Shown: positions 45,730-54,697 of the stretch, piece after piece
Layout: every line of letters starts with the position of its first letter
Position numbering within the stretch: position 1 is the first letter of the stretch
Assembly: GCF_014650915.1 (NCBI RefSeq)
Contig: NZ_BMVW01000003.1
Location: forward strand, 283,339-347,338
From: Streptomyces poonensis
Lineage (GTDB): Bacteria > Actinomycetota > Actinomycetes > Streptomycetales > Streptomycetaceae
Reading direction: 5' to 3'
DNA length: 64,000 bases
The notes under the pieces: generated by a model
The model's input: the letters and a program-made list of their open reading frames with translations, nothing else
The model's database searches: none
What the model was told of the DNA's origin: nothing
Position numbers and translations under genes: made by a program

Positions 45730-46623
45730 TCACAGACGGCCGAGCAGGCCGGTGACGCCCATACGGCGGGCCAGGCGCAGCCGCAGTTCCTCGGCGGCGC
45801 CGTTGAGGATCTCGGCACCGTAGTCGGAGCCGTCGGCGACGGTGCGGCGCGGCCTCCGTCCGGTCGGCAGCCCGATGACGCGGACCACCTCGTCGGCCAC
45901 TATCTGCGGGTCGGCGGTCACTCCGTCCACCATCAGCCGTTCGGTGTCCTCTCCCATGGAGGCGAGGTAGGGAGCGATCCTGTCGTAGGCCGCGGTGCGC
46001 TCGGTGTCGGCCGGGAAGGCCGCGTTCGCGAAGTGCGCGGTGCCGTGGGTGAAGACGCCGGGCATCAGGATCGTGGTCTCGATGCCGTAGACGGCCACGT
46101 CCCAGGCGGTGGACTCGGCGAGCGCGTCGAAGGCGGCCTTGGCGGCGCTGTACGGGGCGAGGAAGGGCGGGATGGCACGGGTCGTCCCCGAACCGATCCA
46201 CAGCAACAGGCCCGACTCCTGTCGGCGCATCACCGGCAACACGGCGCGGTTGACCCGCAGGGCGCCCACGGCGTTGACGTCGAAGGCGCGCAGCACCTCC
46301 TCCGGGCTGAACGCCTCGGTCACCCCGACCAGCAGGTGGGCGGCATTGTGCACGACGGCGTCGATGCCGCCGGCCGACTGGACGATGTGCTCCACGGCGG
46401 CCAGGGCCGAATCCTCGGACTGTACGTCGAGCTCGACGACGGAGAGTTCACCGGGAGCGTCCTCCGTCCGGGCCAGCAGCGTTCGGGCCTTGCTCGCGTT
46501 GCGCCCCTCGGGTTCGCGCATCGACGCGAAGACGCGGTGTCCCGCCTGAGCCAGTGAGACGGACGACAGTGCTCCCATGCCCGTGCCCGCGCCGGTCACC
46601 AGCACGGTGCCCGAAGTAGTCAT
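45730..46623 (-). CDS. Short-chain dehydrogenase/reductase (copy A)
   Basis: A 297-aa SDR. VTGAGTGMGAL is the cofactor Gly-rich loop, NAAHLL the NAG-equivalent, and the catalytic Ser / YxxxK lie in WIGSG and YSAAKAA. It is clearly paralogous to the protein at 47050-47949 (both have MREPEGRNA/MRESTGRNA, LAPYxAAKAA and VPGxFTxGTxHFA), so the pair arose by duplication. The start at 46621-46623 follows AAGGAGGAAG. Confidence 0.92.
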   Translation of the reverse strand: MTTSGTVLVTGAGTGMGALSSVSLAQAGHRVFASMREPEGRNASKARTLLARTEDAPGELSVVELDVQSEDSALAAVEHIVQSAGGIDAVVHNAAHLLVGVTEAFSPEEVLRAFDVNAVGALRVNRAVLPVMRRQESGLLLWIGSGTTRAIPPFLAPYSAAKAAFDALAESTAWDVAVYGIETTILMPGVFTHGTAHFANAAFPADTERTAAYDRIAPYLASMGEDTERLMVDGVTADPQIVADEVVRVIGLPTGRRPRRTVADGSDYGAEILNGAAEELRLRLARRMGVTGLLGRL

Positions 46624-47049
46624 GTTCTTCTTCCTCCTTGATCGCATGCCGCTCGGTTCCCTCCTCTCGGGGACCATCGGCGGTCACACTTGAGATGTGC
46701 GGAGCTCCCGGCCGGAGGCGGGCGCGAAGTCGCTCCCACCCGGCGCCGGGAGCCCAGGAGCACACGGTCTTCCTCACCGCTCCGGGCCCAGGAGCCGGCG
46801 AGGTCGCAGCAGGGCGCCGAACCGGTACGCACCATCACGGCATCGACGGTGGAACCCGCCGCCTCCCCGATGAGTGCCGGCGACGGCCAGTTCCCCGGTG
46901 TCGCGCCGGACAGGGCATGCCCGCTCTCGTGGTACGCCGTCCTGCACCGTGCCTTAGGACATGGCGAGCGGCCGCTCGCCACCCGGCTGAACGTTCTCCC
47001 GCCTTTCGGCGGGTCGGCTCCACGCCGGGAGCCGAGGGATGCGGGAACC
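46624..47049. other. Intergenic region between the two paralogous SDR genes
   Basis: About 425 bp with no supported gene. A minus-strand frame here contains AYHESGHAL, reminiscent of the zinc motif of FtsH-type peptidases, but the surroundings do not support a protease. It may hold a promoter for copy A or decayed sequence. Confidence 0.4.
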
Positions 47050-47949
47050 TCACGTTCCGGCCGGGTGGACGGTCAGCAGGTCGCCCAGGTCGATCCTGGT
47101 CAGGAACTCACGGCGGATCCGGTCCGCGACCTTCGAGACCTCCTCGGATCCGTCGTTCGCGGGGTCGATGTGCACGCGATAGGGACGCTTCCCCTCGGGC
47201 AGCGCCACAATGCGGGCGATCTCGCCCGAGACCAGCGAGGCCTCCGCTCCCCCGGGGGCCAGCGCCGCGAGCTTCTGGGAGACCTGCTCCATCAGACCGG
47301 CGTACTTCGTCTCGTACTCCGCCTCGACGGCACCGTCGGCCGGGCGACCGGAGTGGGCGAAGTGGTTCGTGCCGCTGGTGAAGGACCCGGGAACCACGAT
47401 CGACGTCTCCACACCCCAACGGGCCAGCTCACCGGCGTAGCCGACGGCCAAGGAGTCCATGGCGGCCTTCGCGGCGAAGTAGGGGGCGAGGTAGGGCGGG
47501 GTACCGCCCTTGACGCTGGAGCTGGAGACCCAGACGACCAGGCCCCGGCCGGCCGTGCGCAGATGCGGGAGGGCGGCGCGGTTGACGCGCTGAGTGGACA
47601 GGACGTTGATGTCGAAGAGCTGGGCGAGCTGCTGCGGTGTGAACGCCTCGGCGGGGCCCGTGACCATGTGTCCCGCGTTGTGGATCAGCACGTCGATCCG
47701 GCCGTGCTCGTCGATCAGCTGCTTGACCGCGGCGTCGACGGACTCCTCCGAGTTCACGTCCATCTCGATGGCGCGCAGGTCGACCCCGTGCTCCTTGCTG
47801 TAGTCGACGGCAGCCTGCGCCTGCGGCGCGTTGCGCCCGGTGGACTCGCGCATGCCCGCGTACACGGTGTTGCCGGAGTCGGCGAGGGCGCGTGCGGTGA
47901 GGGCGCCGAAACCGCTGGAGGCGCCAGTGATGAGGACTATCTTGTTCAT
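47050..47949 (-). CDS. Short-chain dehydrogenase/reductase (copy B)
   Basis: A 299-aa classical SDR: ITGASSGFGAL (NADP loop), DVNSEES, HNAGHM, VSSSSVKG (catalytic Ser) and YFAAKAA (Tyr-xxx-Lys). The start at 47947-47949 was chosen for AGGAG 7 nt upstream and because the protein begins directly with MNKIVLITGA. Substrate unknown; such enzymes reduce keto groups of small metabolites. Confidence 0.94.
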   Translation of the reverse strand: MNKIVLITGASSGFGALTARALADSGNTVYAGMRESTGRNAPQAQAAVDYSKEHGVDLRAIEMDVNSEESVDAAVKQLIDEHGRIDVLIHNAGHMVTGPAEAFTPQQLAQLFDINVLSTQRVNRAALPHLRTAGRGLVVWVSSSSVKGGTPPYLAPYFAAKAAMDSLAVGYAGELARWGVETSIVVPGSFTSGTNHFAHSGRPADGAVEAEYETKYAGLMEQVSQKLAALAPGGAEASLVSGEIARIVALPEGKRPYRVHIDPANDGSEEVSKVADRIRREFLTRIDLGDLLTVHPAGT

Positions 47950-48038
47950 GAAATATCTCCTGGGCCCGGGAGGGACTCTGCCGGGCAGTTGCCGGGAAGT
48001 GAGGGATGGAGGGGCCGCGCCGATGGGTGCCGCCGGGA

Positions 48039-48776
48039 TCAGGCGATGCCGCCGTTGGCGAAGAGCGTCTGGCCGTTGATCCACCGCGCGGGGCCGGCCA
48101 GGAAGGCGACGGCTTCCGCGATGTCCTCGGGGGTGCCGATGCGCTCGAGCGGAGCCGCCTTCGCGAGGTTGTCGAGCGCCGCCTGGTCCTTGCCCTCCAG
48201 GAACAGCGGCGTGGCCGTGGGACCGGGGGCGACGTTGTTGACAGTGATGTCCTTGCCGCGCAGTTCACGGGCGAGGACCAGGGTCATCCCCTCGACCGCG
48301 CCCTTGCTCGCCGCGTAGGCGCCGTAGTTCGGGAACTGGAGCCGGGTCACGGACGTGGAGAAGTTGATGATCGCGCCTCCGGTCCGCACCCGTCGGGCCG
48401 CCTGCTGGGCGACGACGAAGGCGCCGCGGATGTTGATGCGGTGCATGCGGTCGAGGTCGTCGAGGTTCAGCGTGGCGATCGGCGACAGCGCCATGATGCC
48501 GGCCGTGTGGACGACCACGTCGATGCCACCGAACTCCGCCTCCACGGCGTCGAACGCGGCGGCCATGACGTTCTCGTCGGCGACGTCACCGCACACGGCC
48601 ATCGCTGAGGTGCCCTTGGCCTTGAGGGCCGCTACGGTCCCATCGGCCTTGGTCTTGTTGCCGGCGTAGTGCACGGCGAGGGCGTAGCCGTCCTCGGCGA
48701 GACGCTCGATCACCGCCCGGCCGATGCCCCCGGTACCACCGGTGACCAGTGCGACCCGTGCGTTGGTGTCCGTCAT
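48039..48776 (-). CDS. Short-chain dehydrogenase/reductase (third SDR)
   Basis: A 245-aa classical SDR of the FabG-like type with VTGGTGGIGRA (cofactor loop), DVADE, HTAGIMAL, NFSTSVT (catalytic Ser) and YAASKGAVEG (Tyr-xxx-Lys), ending in a typical VNGQxxFANGG-like tail. The ATG at 48774-48776 is preferred over an in-frame TTG six codons upstream. It is the most upstream gene of the redox set (48776 to 44621), 89 bp before copy B. It is less similar to the other two SDRs than they are to each other. Confidence 0.94.
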   Translation of the reverse strand: MTDTNARVALVTGGTGGIGRAVIERLAEDGYALAVHYAGNKTKADGTVAALKAKGTSAMAVCGDVADENVMAAAFDAVEAEFGGIDVVVHTAGIMALSPIATLNLDDLDRMHRINIRGAFVVAQQAARRVRTGGAIINFSTSVTRLQFPNYGAYAASKGAVEGMTLVLARELRGKDITVNNVAPGPTATPLFLEGKDQAALDNLAKAAPLERIGTPEDIAEAVAFLAGPARWINGQTLFANGGIA

Positions 48777-49084
48777 GATGAACCAGTCCTTCAAGTGAGT
48801 GAACAGCGTTGTGCCGGCCTTCGGACAAGGCAGCCGACAACGAGGATTGGCGTTGCTGAGTCAGAACAGTGCGCTTGGGCGCGATGTCCGGCCTGAGGAG
48901 TCCCCGACGACGCGGCTCCTGTCCTCTCCGTCGGTACCTCGCGGCGCAGTGCCCAGTCTTCCGCCGGCACTCACCGGTCACCATCGAGCAGACCGCACGG
49001 TCACCCTGTGGCCTCCCAGCCGGCGCCGTAGGGCTGACCCCACGGCATGGGGCGGGCAGGATGGGCCGATGCCGGTCAGGCGGC

Positions 49085-49580
<496 letters not shown>

Positions 49581-49716
49581 TCACCCCCGCGTCACATGGA
49601 TGCGTGAAGTGACCCATCACCTCGTCTCCGGACCGCACGGACACAGGACCTGACGGCCGACGCCTGTCAGCGCTGAACCCCCGTGAGACGATCAAGGCCT
49701 GGGCTAGCATGCCGAC

Positions 49717-50376
49717 ATGAGTTCATCTCTGCGGGCAGTGCTCGGGGAAGATCAGACCATCGCTCGCGAGGGCATCATGACCATACTCGGCCGGGCCGGC
49801 ATCACGGTGGTCGCGGCCGTCGACAACGCGGTCGAGTTGGTCCGCGTGACCGAGGAGCAGCAGCCCGATGTCGTGATCACCGACATCCGGATGCCGCCGA
49901 AGCTTGAAGCGGACGGCCTGCTGGCGGCACAGGAGATCCGCGCCGCCCGACCGGAGACAGCCGTCATCGTGCTCTCCCAGTTTCTCGACGCCTCCTACGC
50001 CCTCGACCTGGTCGGGGAGGATCCGAGCGGTGTGGGATATCTCCTCAAGGAGAAGGTCGCCAGTCCGCAGGTCCTCACCGACGCTGTGGAACGGGTGGTG
50101 GCCGGCGGGTCGGCCCTCGATCCCGACGTGATCTCCACGCTCCTGGGGCGGAAGCGCAGGAACGATCCCCTGGCGGCGTTGACGCCCAGGGAGCGGGACG
50201 TTCTGGCTCTGATGGCGGAGGGACACTCCAACACGGGAATCGCGGGAAAGCTCTTCGTGACCGTTCCCGCGGTGGAACGGCACGTGACCGGCATCTTCAC
50301 CAAGCTCGGTCTCGCCCAGGCCACGTCGAGCCAGCATCGGCGGGTACTCGCCGTGCTGCGCTATCTCAAGCAGTAG
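49717..50376 (+). CDS. NarL/LuxR-family response regulator, orphan
   Basis: A 219-aa regulator with GEDQ acidic pair, phospho-Asp in VVITDIRMPP, LLKEKV lysine, and a C-terminal LuxR helix-turn-helix (LTPRERDVLALMAEGHSNTGIA). The last half-helix before the end carries a short basic tail. There is no kinase beside it. It converges with the single-domain receiver gene and overlaps it by 11 bp at the 3' ends. The CHASE3 kinase at 42873-44270 belongs to the right family (HisKA_3) to be its partner. Confidence 0.93.
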   Translation: MSSSLRAVLGEDQTIAREGIMTILGRAGITVVAAVDNAVELVRVTEEQQPDVVITDIRMPPKLEADGLLAAQEIRAARPETAVIVLSQFLDASYALDLVGEDPSGVGYLLKEKVASPQVLTDAVERVVAGGSALDPDVISTLLGRKRRNDPLAALTPRERDVLALMAEGHSNTGIAGKLFVTVPAVERHVTGIFTKLGLAQATSSQHRRVLAVLRYLKQ

Positions 50377-50728
50377 CGCCGAAGAGGCCGCCGAGATCGG
50401 CGTCGAACAGCTTGTCCTTGGCGACGAACGATGCGATGCCTGCCTGCTCGAGCTCCTCCGCCGCCCAGAAGAACTTCGCCGTCGAGGTCAATACGATCCG
50501 CGGCGGCCGCTCCTCCTCCCGCAGCATGCGCGCGACCTCCACCCCGTCCCGGTCGGGAAGGTGCAGATCGAGCAGCAGGCCGTCCGGGCGGAGTTCACGC
50601 ACCGCTGTCAGGGCCGATGCGCCGTCCCCCGACTCCCCGACGACACGCAGACCACGTGCCGTCAACAGGGTTGTGGCGATGCGGCGGAACCCCGGGTCGT
50701 CGTCGACGACCACAACATTGACGGACAT
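50366..50728 (-). CDS. Single-domain response regulator (receiver only)
   Basis: A 120-aa stand-alone receiver: VVDDDPGF acidic residues, phospho-Asp in GLLLDLHLPD, Thr in LTSTAK and the conserved Lys in FVAKDKL. There is no output domain, so it acts by protein contact or as a phosphate sink. The start is uncertain: ATG at 50728 was chosen, with in-frame ATGs at 50740 and 50749 and a GTG at 50755 as alternatives. Confidence 0.88.
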   Translation of the reverse strand: MSVNVVVVDDDPGFRRIATTLLTARGLRVVGESGDGASALTAVRELRPDGLLLDLHLPDRDGVEVARMLREEERPPRIVLTSTAKFFWAAEELEQAGIASFVAKDKLFDADLGGLFGATA

Positions 50729-50795
50729 GACTCTCAGCATGCCCGGCATGGTCACCGGTAGACCATAGGGGCAGCCCTACGATGCGCGTAGTGCT

Positions 50796-50930
50796 TCAGA
50801 ACTGCTTCACCGCCGGAAGGTCGCGGCGCGCGAGCAGGAACCGTAACGCCTCGCGGCCGATCCGGATGACACGGCCGTGGACTTTCCGCAGGCAGGCGGC
50901 GAGTTTACGGATGGACCAGCGAGTGAAGGG
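50796..50930 (-). pseudogene. IS630-type transposase helix-turn-helix fragment
   Basis: About 44 codons (FTRWSIRKLAACLRKVHG, then RVIRIGREALRFLLARRD) match the N-terminal DNA-binding part of IS630-family transposases; the DDE catalytic part is absent. It is a remnant directly downstream of a phosphotransferase fragment. Confidence 0.6.
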
Positions 50931-50999
50931 CGCGGCCGAGCTCGGTCGGGCGAGTGGTGGCCGTCCGCACGACGAAGACCTCATCGTGGGAGCTGAGCA

Positions 51000-51190
51000 G
51001 GCGGGGGCGGCCTCTTGCCCCACCGAGGGCGTGTGTCCAGGCCGGCCACGGTTCGGCGCTGCCGACCGTCTCGCCCTCCAGGAGCGTGAGGACCTCGCGC
51101 CCCGCCTCGTCGAACCCCAGCAACCCCTTGCCTGCCAGATGGGTGAGAAGCGCGTGCACCGCCGGCGTCCAAGGGCCCACGGGCCTGCGG
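51000..51190 (-). pseudogene. Aminoglycoside-phosphotransferase-family fragment
   Basis: About 60 codons read GPWTPAVHALLTHLAGKG, EAGREVLTLLEGETVG and EPWPAWTHA, which match the N-lobe of APH/choline-kinase-like proteins in Streptomyces. The N-terminus and the whole catalytic lobe are missing. The reading then runs into the IS630 fragment, so an IS event probably removed the rest. Confidence 0.6.
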
Positions 51191-51328
51191 ACCGGTCCCC
51201 CACTCGGACCGCGCCACCGGCGTTGCCGCCGTCGAGCTTCTCCTCGGTCATCGACGAATCAAGACATCGACCCAACCGCACCCGCTTCGCCTGCATGCGC
51301 GACATGGCCGGTGGGGCGGGGTTATGTG

Positions 51329-52579
51329 TCAGGCCGGTCTTTCGCGGCGGTAGCGGCGCCTCGCGCGGGAGCGCCGGTACTGGTCGACGACCAGGGCGGC
51401 GACCGGGGGAAGTGGTCGTCCCGAACGGCCGCGGCTGATGTCACGCAGTCGTGAGGTGACGCTCGCCTGTACGGCCGCGGCGCGCAGGGACCTGGAGCGG
51501 AGCGCCGAGCGAACCGCCGTGACCTCGCCATCCTCCCCCGCGAGCCAGCTGAGCGGGGCGTCCGGCCGCTGCGCGAGCGCGGTGGCGACGCCGACGAGCG
51601 AGAACCCGCGCGCCATCACCTCTTCCGCGACCCGTGCCCGGCGGATGCCGCCGGTGAGCATGAGCGGGACCGAGGCGGACTCGACGAGTTCACCGGCGAG
51701 TTCGAGGAAGTAGGCCTCGCGCTCCAAGGTGCGGTTGTCCGCCGGCGAACCGGCCGTGGCGAGTGACTCGACGCTCCCTCCCGACAGTTCGACGAAGTCG
51801 ACGCCGTCGCTGAGCCACTCGATGACATGGTGGGCGTCTTCGAGGTCGAAGCCGCCCCGCTGGAAGTCCGCGGAGTTGAGCTTGACGGCGATACCGAAAC
51901 CCGGTGACACGCGCGCGCGGACAGCGGCGACGACATCGAGCAACATCCTGGCGCGGTTGCGGAGGGAACCACCCCACCGGTCGGTCCGCTTGTTGACCAG
52001 GGGCGAGAGGAACTGGGCGAGCAGATACCCGTGCGCGGCGTGGATCTGGACACCGGCGAACCCGGCCCGCTCCGCGAGCGCCGCCGTGACCGCGAACCGT
52101 TCCACGGTGTCGTGGATCTCCTCCGCCGTCATCGGCGTCGGCACCGGAAAGAGCTTCGAGAGCGAGCCGACGTTCACGGGAACCGCGGAGGGCGCCAGCG
52201 CGCGCGAGCCGGTGTCTCGCTGGACGACTCGCCCGGGGTGGTTGATCTGCATCCAGAACGAGCTCGCCTCCGCTGCCGCCGCCCAGGCCCGGAAGGGTTC
52301 GAGGTCGCTGGTGGCGTCCAGGATCACGTCGGCCGGCTGCGCGACGGCCGAACGGTCGACCATGACGTGTCCCGTCAGCATCGTTCCCGCACCGCCTCTG
52401 TCCCAGGTGCGGTACAGCGTCACGAGCCGGTCGTCGGGATGGCCGCCGCTGCCCGCGAGCTGCTCCTCCATCGCCGCTTTCACCAGGCGGTTGGGAAGAG
52501 TGATACCGCAGGGCAGTCGCAGCGGGGAGGCGAAGGGCGGGGCCGTGGCCCGCTGTTCGGAACGGGACCCTGATGTCAT
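51329..52579 (-). CDS. Old yellow enzyme-type FMN oxidoreductase
   Basis: A 416-aa NADH:flavin oxidoreductase. LPNRLVKAAMEEQL near residue 30, WMQINHPGR, GVQIHAAHGYLLAQFLSP (substrate/FMN region), DRWGGSLRNRAR and LTGGIRR (FMN phosphate) identify the OYE superfamily, which reduces activated C=C bonds. Its ATG (52577-52579) overlaps the quinone-oxidoreductase stop as ATGA. The two enzymes form an operon that is divergent from a TetR gene, suggesting induction by electrophiles or quinones. Confidence 0.93.
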   Translation of the reverse strand: MTSGSRSEQRATAPPFASPLRLPCGITLPNRLVKAAMEEQLAGSGGHPDDRLVTLYRTWDRGGAGTMLTGHVMVDRSAVAQPADVILDATSDLEPFRAWAAAAEASSFWMQINHPGRVVQRDTGSRALAPSAVPVNVGSLSKLFPVPTPMTAEEIHDTVERFAVTAALAERAGFAGVQIHAAHGYLLAQFLSPLVNKRTDRWGGSLRNRARMLLDVVAAVRARVSPGFGIAVKLNSADFQRGGFDLEDAHHVIEWLSDGVDFVELSGGSVESLATAGSPADNRTLEREAYFLELAGELVESASVPLMLTGGIRRARVAEEVMARGFSLVGVATALAQRPDAPLSWLAGEDGEVTAVRSALRSRSLRAAAVQASVTSRLRDISRGRSGRPLPPVAALVVDQYRRSRARRRYRRERPA

Positions 52580-53601
52580 CGCTGGAGCACCAGCTTCCCG
52601 GTGGTCCGTCCCGCGCGGCTCTCCTCGATCGCCGCCCGCACGCCTTCCAGCGTCAGCGGGAAGGAACCGGATAGGTGTACGCGGACCTGGCCGGCCTCGA
52701 CCCTCTCGTTCACCCGCCGCAGAAGGGCACCGGAGGCCTTGAGGAAGACGGGATGGTACTTCCTGCCCCGCGCACCCGCGCCTCGTAGCCTGCGAGCGGT
52801 GATCGTCGACAGGAGCCGGGCGGCGGAGGCGGGGGTGACCACACCGTCCTCGTCCCGCGCGATGGTCACGAACCGCCCTCCCGGACGCAGTATCTGCCGT
52901 GCCCCGATCCACTGCTCGCGACCACCGACGCAGTCGATCACCACGTCGAACGAGTCCGCGCCGAAGCTCGACGGCAGATCGGTCCGGTGCCGGTCGATGA
53001 CCGCGTCCGCCCCCATCTCGTGGACGAACTCCCGGTTCCGCGCGCCGGCGACGCCGGCCACGAAGGCTCCGGCCGCGTGTGCCATCTGGACCGCGAAGTG
53101 ACCGACGCCTCCGGACGCCCCGATCACCGCGACACGGGTTCCGGGCCCGACCCGGCCACGGTCCAGACAGGTCAGCGCGGTCTGCGCGGCCAGCGGGATC
53201 GCGGCGGCCTCGGCGAAGGCCAGACCAGCCGGTACGGGGGCGAGCAGATCCTCGCGCACATTGACGTACTCCGAGGCACCGCCTGCGTCGATCTCGTTGT
53301 CGGCGTGCACCCGGTCGCCCACCCGGAACGAGGTGACCTCGTCGCCGACCGCGGTGACGACGCCGGCGAGGTCGAACAGGGGCGTGAACGGGAAGCGCCG
53401 GCGGGTGATGAGGCGTCGATTCCCCTCGATCATCTGCCAGTCGATGGGATTGACCGCCGCCGCCCGGACCTGCACCTGCACCTCCCGGGCTCCAGGAGCG
53501 TGGACGGGAAACGCCCGGGACAGGGCGAGCACATCACGGGCCGCGCCGTAGCGGCTCTGCACGATCGCCCGCTGTGTACGCGGAACCGCTCGGGGAGTCA
53601 T
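52576..53601 (-). CDS. NADP-dependent quinone oxidoreductase-like (zinc-free MDR) enzyme
   Basis: A 341-aa medium-chain reductase. The catalytic domain has AAAVNPIDWQMIEG and FDLAGVVTAVG; the nucleotide-binding domain has VIGASGGVGHFAVQMA. Zinc-ligand cysteines are absent, as in QOR-type enzymes. It is the first gene of the two-gene operon with the old yellow enzyme, and its promoter region shares the palindromic site at 53648-53666 with the divergent TetR gene. Confidence 0.93.
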   Translation of the reverse strand: MTPRAVPRTQRAIVQSRYGAARDVLALSRAFPVHAPGAREVQVQVRAAAVNPIDWQMIEGNRRLITRRRFPFTPLFDLAGVVTAVGDEVTSFRVGDRVHADNEIDAGGASEYVNVREDLLAPVPAGLAFAEAAAIPLAAQTALTCLDRGRVGPGTRVAVIGASGGVGHFAVQMAHAAGAFVAGVAGARNREFVHEMGADAVIDRHRTDLPSSFGADSFDVVIDCVGGREQWIGARQILRPGGRFVTIARDEDGVVTPASAARLLSTITARRLRGAGARGRKYHPVFLKASGALLRRVNERVEAGQVRVHLSGSFPLTLEGVRAAIEESRAGRTTGKLVLQR

Positions 53602-53647
53602 CGGGCCGCTCCGACTGCTGAATGAAGTACTGGACTCATAGAGAAGT

Positions 53648-53666
53648 ACTGTACTAGTAGTTCAGT
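53648..53666. promoter_or_regulatory. Probable TetR operator
   Basis: ACTGTACTA-G-TAGTTCAGT is a 19-bp palindrome with one mismatched pair, placed between the divergent quinone-reductase and TetR genes. AGTACT is also repeated at 53627-53632 and 53645-53650. Autoregulation and repression of the operon by the TetR protein are inferred. Confidence 0.6.
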
Positions 53667-53703
53667 AGTGGGTCGTCGGGCCGGGTGGGGTTAGTCTTGA
53701 GGA

Positions 53704-54282
53704 ATGGCGAAGTCGTCGAGTGATCCCGTCGATCCGCGCGTGGCGCGGACGCGGCGCGACGTGATCGCGGCGAGCGCCGCGTCACTGCTGGAAGAAGGCT
53801 GGGGGGCGACGACACACGCCGAGGTCGCCCGGAGGGCGGGTTACTCGAAGGCGACCGTGTACGCGCACTGGCCCACCACTGTCGATCTCATGCGGGACGC
53901 GATCGCCCGGATCTGCGAGGACGCGACCCTTCCACCGGCGGGCGGCAACCTCCACGAGGACCTGCACGCCGCCCTGAGCGCGCTTGCGCAGACCCTGTCG
54001 GAAGGCCGGTACGACCGGCTGATGGCAGGCGTCATCGAGCGCGCCGCCCAGGACGAAGGGGCGCGCGACCTCCGCGACCGTCTGTACGAGACCGCCACGA
54101 CCGGGGTCCGCGGCGTCCTCACCGCCGGCCTCCGGCCCGACGACGTCGAGCCCTGCCTCACCATGCTCGTCGGCGCGGTTCTCGTCCGGGCGACCTACGA
54201 GGGTGAAGCGGTGACCTCCGAATTCATCACGGACATCATCGACCGCGCCCTCGCCCGCGTGGAGCCGACGGCCGGTCACTGA
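53704..54282 (+). CDS. TetR-family transcriptional regulator
   Basis: A 192-aa repressor. The N-terminal helix-turn-helix reads EEGWGATTHAEVARRAGYSKATVYAHW (residues about 28-54) and is followed by a ligand-binding helical domain. TTGAGGA directly precedes the ATG. It is divergent from the quinone-oxidoreductase/old-yellow-enzyme operon with a palindrome in between, the usual layout for a ligand-released repressor of detoxification genes. Confidence 0.93.
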   Translation: MAKSSSDPVDPRVARTRRDVIAASAASLLEEGWGATTHAEVARRAGYSKATVYAHWPTTVDLMRDAIARICEDATLPPAGGNLHEDLHAALSALAQTLSEGRYDRLMAGVIERAAQDEGARDLRDRLYETATTGVRGVLTAGLRPDDVEPCLTMLVGAVLVRATYEGEAVTSEFITDIIDRALARVEPTAGH

Positions 54283-54297
54283 ACCTGCCGTCGGTTC

Positions 54298-54697
54298 TCA
54301 GGCGGTGGCGATGACCAGGACGGCGAGCCCCAGCCCCAGGGCCGTGCCGAAGGCGCCGCAGATGATGCCGGCCAGGGCCTGGCCGGCGTTGGTGGCCTCG
54401 CCCCGGCGGGCCCTCGCGCGGCCGGCCACGCCGAAGATGACGCCGAGGACACCGACCACGATGGCGAGCGGCCACATGCAGAAGCCGACGGCCGCGATGA
54501 TGCCGAGGACGAGACCGGCCGTACCCATGCCGTTCCTCGGCGGCACCGGGCCCATGCCCGGCCAGCCGGGGTAGCCGCCGGGCTGCGGACCGCCGCCCGG
54601 GTAGGCGTAGGCGCCGGGGTAGCCGTAGGGGACCTGACCGGGTCCGTCGGGGGCGATGGGCGGCGGGGGGACGGGGTGACCGTGACCGTGTCGTCGG
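54298..54697 (-). pseudogene. DUF4190 membrane protein, 5' end cut off by the IS element
   Basis: The readable part has a Pro/Gly/Tyr-rich cytoplasmic segment (GYPGAYAYPGGGPQPGG), then NGMGTAGLVLGIIAAV and two transmembrane helices, as in DUF4190 proteins. No start codon exists before the sequence meets CTAG and the IS end at 54698-54702; the open frame beyond is IS shadow. The N-terminus (normally a short Met-Ser-led tail) has been lost. Confidence 0.75.

Noticed and set aside
46620..46982. Minus-strand frame with AYHESGHAL, like an FtsH/M41 zinc-protease motif
   Set aside because: No other protease sequence surrounds it, codon use is poor, and it overlaps the start of a clear SDR gene.
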